This document shows positions 62,202 through 64,000 of a stretch of 64,000 nt of DNA, in pieces. Position 1 is the first letter of the stretch. Each line of letters opens with the position of its first letter. The notes under the pieces are model-generated. The model ran no database searches, was not told the DNA's origin, and saw only the letters and a program-made list of their open reading frames with translations. The stretch lies in contig NZ_CP061378.1 of the NCBI RefSeq assembly GCF_015624485.1, forward strand, positions 7,093,501 to 7,157,500. The letters run 5' to 3'. This DNA is from Bradyrhizobium genosp. L (GTDB taxonomy: Bacteria > Pseudomonadota > Alphaproteobacteria > Rhizobiales > Xanthobacteraceae). Both the position numbers and the translations under genes were made by a program.

Positions 62202-64000
62202 TCAGCCGCGGCGCTTCTTCTTGCCCTTCTTTCCAGACGCGCCTTTCGCCGGCCACGCGGTGACTCCAACCGCTGATCCAGCGTGGTCGGGCTTGTTGCG
62301 GTGCTTGTCCTTCTTCCCCGAAGCCGGCTCGCCGCCGAATTTCGCGGCGTTGTCGCGGTGCGGCTTGCCGCGGTGTTTTGGCCCTGCCGCCTCACGTGGC
62401 CTGTCATCTCGACGCGCATCGTGATCCGCATCGCGCCGCGGCGCGTGTGGCCGCTTGTCCGAACCTGGATGACCTCGCGGCACATCTGCCAGCGGCTCGA
62501 TACGGATGCTGTCTTCCTTGTCGGGACGCTGGATCTTGACGGCGAAGGATGCCGCGACGCGCTCCGACACCTCGAACTCGGTGGTGGTATCCATGATCTT
62601 GATGGCGCCGAGGTCGCGCTTGTCGATGCCGCCACGGCGGCAGATCATCGGCAGCAGCCAGCGCGCTTCCGCATTCTTGCGTCGTCCGATCGACGCGCGG
62701 AACCAGACGCTGGCTTCCGTCATGCCGTGGCGCGCCGATGGCTTTCCGGTCTTGGACCGCGGCCGCTCCGATCGATCGTCGCCGCGTGACGGCCGCGCAT
62801 CGTCGCGACCGCGATCGTCACGCGACCGGCCGCGGCTCTCGCCGGGATCGATGATGTCCTCGGGCGACGGAAGTCGCGCGCGATAGAGCCGCGCCAGCGC
62901 CGCGGCGATCTCTTCCACCGACCGCTCGGCCAGCAAGGCCTGCGCCAGCACCTGATCCTCGGCCGTCGACTCCTCCGCGAACACCGGATCCTTCAGCATG
63001 CGGTCGTGATCGAGCTTGCGGATCTCGTCCGCCTGCGGCGCCGTGCCCCAGACGGCATCGATGCCGGACAGATCGAGCAGCGTCTCCGCGCGCCGTCGTC
63101 GTGCCGGCGGCACCAGCAGAACGCTGACACCCTTGCGACCGGCGCGGCCGGTGCGGCCTGAGCGATGCTGCATCACTTCCGGGTCGTTCGGCAGATCGGC
63201 ATGGATGACGAGATCGAGGCTCGGCAGATCGATGCCGCGCGCCGCCACGTCGGTCGCCACGCAGACCCGGGAGCGTCCGTCGCGCAGGGATTGCAGCGCC
63301 TGGGTGCGTTCGTTCTGGGTCAATTCGCCTGACAGCGCGACGACGGAGAAGCCGCGCTCCAGCAGCGCCGCCTGCAGATGCCGGACGGCATCGCGGGTGT
63401 TGCAGAACACCAGCGCGCTCGGCGCCTCGAAGAAGCGCAGCACGTTGACGACCGCGTGCTCGACATCGGCGGGCGCGATCCGGATGGCGCGGTAGTCGAT
63501 ATCGGCATGACCGCCCTCGTCGCCCGCGACCTCGATCCGGAAGGCGTCCTGCTGATACTGCTTCGCCAACGCGACGATGCCGCGCGGAAAAGTCGCCGAG
63601 AACAGCAGGGTGCGGCGGGTGTCGGGCGTCGACTCCAGGATGAATTCCATGTCCTCGCGGAAGCCGAGATTGAGCATCTCGTCGGCTTCGTCGAGCACGA
63701 CGGCCTTCAGTTCCGAGGTGTCGAGATGGCCGCGGCGCAAATGATCGCACAACCGGCCGGGCGTCCCGACCACGATGTGCGCCCCGGTGGCAAGCTCGCG
63801 CTGCTCGCGCCGCGGATCCATGCCGCCGACGCAGGAGACCACGCGTCCATCCGCGTGCTGATAGAGCCAGGCGAGCTCGCGGTGGACCTGCAGCGCCAGC
63901 TCTCGCGTCGGTGCGACGATCAGGGCGAGCGGCGCGGCCGCGCGCTCGAACCGCTTGGCCTCGCCCAGAATATCGCGGGCCATGGCGAGCCCGTAAGCGA
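62202..64000 (-). CDS. DEAD-box RNA helicase (5' end beyond the window)
   Basis: The visible 599 codons start inside domain 1: the upstream frame reads AYGLAMARDILGEAKRF, the segment right after motif I, so the Q motif and Walker A lie beyond the edge. Present are motif Ia (APTRELALQVHRELAW), Ib (TPGRL), II (DEAD in VVLDEADEMLNLGF), III (FSATFP), IV (LVFCNTR), V (ATDVAARGIDLPSLD) and VI (HRSGRTGRAGRKG). The C-terminus has an Arg/Asp-rich linker, a DbpA-like RNA-binding domain (about 62500-62720 in DNA coordinates) and a Lys/Arg/Gly tail. Probably acts in ribosome assembly or RNA remodelling, for instance at low temperature. Confidence 0.92.
   Translation of the reverse strand, partial: AYGLAMARDILGEAKRFERAAAPLALIVAPTRELALQVHRELAWLYQHADGRVVSCVGGMDPRREQRELATGAHIVVGTPGRLCDHLRRGHLDTSELKAVVLDEADEMLNLGFREDMEFILESTPDTRRTLLFSATFPRGIVALAKQYQQDAFRIEVAGDEGGHADIDYRAIRIAPADVEHAVVNVLRFFEAPSALVFCNTRDAVRHLQAALLERGFSVVALSGELTQNERTQALQSLRDGRSRVCVATDVAARGIDLPSLDLVIHADLPNDPEVMQHRSGRTGRAGRKGVSVLLVPPARRRRAETLLDLSGIDAVWGTAPQADEIRKLDHDRMLKDPVFAEESTAEDQVLAQALLAERSVEEIAAALARLYRARLPSPEDIIDPGESRGRSRDDRGRDDARPSRGDDRSERPRSKTGKPSARHGMTEASVWFRASIGRRKNAEARWLLPMICRRGGIDKRDLGAIKIMDTTTEFEVSERVAASFAVKIQRPDKEDSIRIEPLADVPRGHPGSDKRPHAPRRDADHDARRDDRPREAAGPKHRGKPHRDNAAKFGGEPASGKKDKHRNKPDHAGSAVGVTAWPAKGASGKKGKKKRRG

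Overview
The window looks like a chromosomal segment from a Bradyrhizobium-type alphaproteobacterium (Nitrobacteraceae, close to Bradyrhizobium and Rhodopseudomonas). The signs are high GC with strong third-position bias, many branched-chain-amino-acid-type (HAAT) ABC transporters, CoA-dependent catabolism of dicarboxylic and aromatic acids, a SAM-II riboswitch before metZ, and many dispersed palindromic elements between genes. I see no phage, integrase, transposase, CRISPR array or rRNA. One tRNA gene is present, tRNA-Gly(CCC).

Region by region. 1-8.9 kb: an NADPH:quinone-type oxidoreductase, an HxlR regulator divergent from an unusual CDGSH/4Fe-4S/CDGSH/truncated-globin fusion, a RidA protein, a Rieske oxygenase divergent from a LysR regulator, an NTF2-like protein, a LuxR-type regulator and a cytochrome P450. 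9.1-14.5 kb: a co-directional block of DUF5132 protein, HMA2-type protein, a P-type ATPase lacking the CPx metal motif, EcsC and DUF445 proteins; this is the best candidate for a poorly described system. 14.5-25.2 kb: a probable LCIB-type carbonic anhydrase, tRNA-Gly, a GT22-type glycosyltransferase, an O6-alkylguanine alkyltransferase, AraC, VOC and SRPBCC proteins, a secreted Met/Gly-rich protein, a MATE exporter, an unknown protein and a two-domain dCTP deaminase. 25.3-26.7 kb: SAM-II riboswitch, attenuator and metZ.

26.8-34.3 kb is a minus-strand dicarboxylate/fatty-acid beta-oxidation operon resembling pimFABCDE of Rhodopseudomonas palustris (pimF, pimA, pimC, pimD and an SDR; no thiolase), divergent from an IclR regulator. 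35.4-44.3 kb holds a complete HAAT transporter (two ATPases, two permeases) followed by four paralogous periplasmic binding proteins separated by terminators. The layout suggests import of several related acids that feed the neighbouring beta-oxidation enzymes.

44.5-55.4 kb combines a glycerate 2-kinase, a MarR regulator, a second HAAT transporter with a fused permease-ATPase, and a convergent five-gene operon (crotonase, feruloyl-CoA-synthase-like ligase, SDR, thioesterase, binding protein). It resembles the hydroxycinnamate (p-coumarate/ferulate) uptake and degradation loci of Rhodopseudomonas. An AT-rich inverted repeat just upstream of the crotonase gene is a likely operator.

55.7-64 kb: glycogen debranching enzyme GlgX, LysR, an exported DUF1254/DUF1214 protein, a sigma-54-type activator and the 3' part of a DEAD-box RNA helicase running off the right edge. 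All functional calls rest on motif recognition by eye; no database search was possible.
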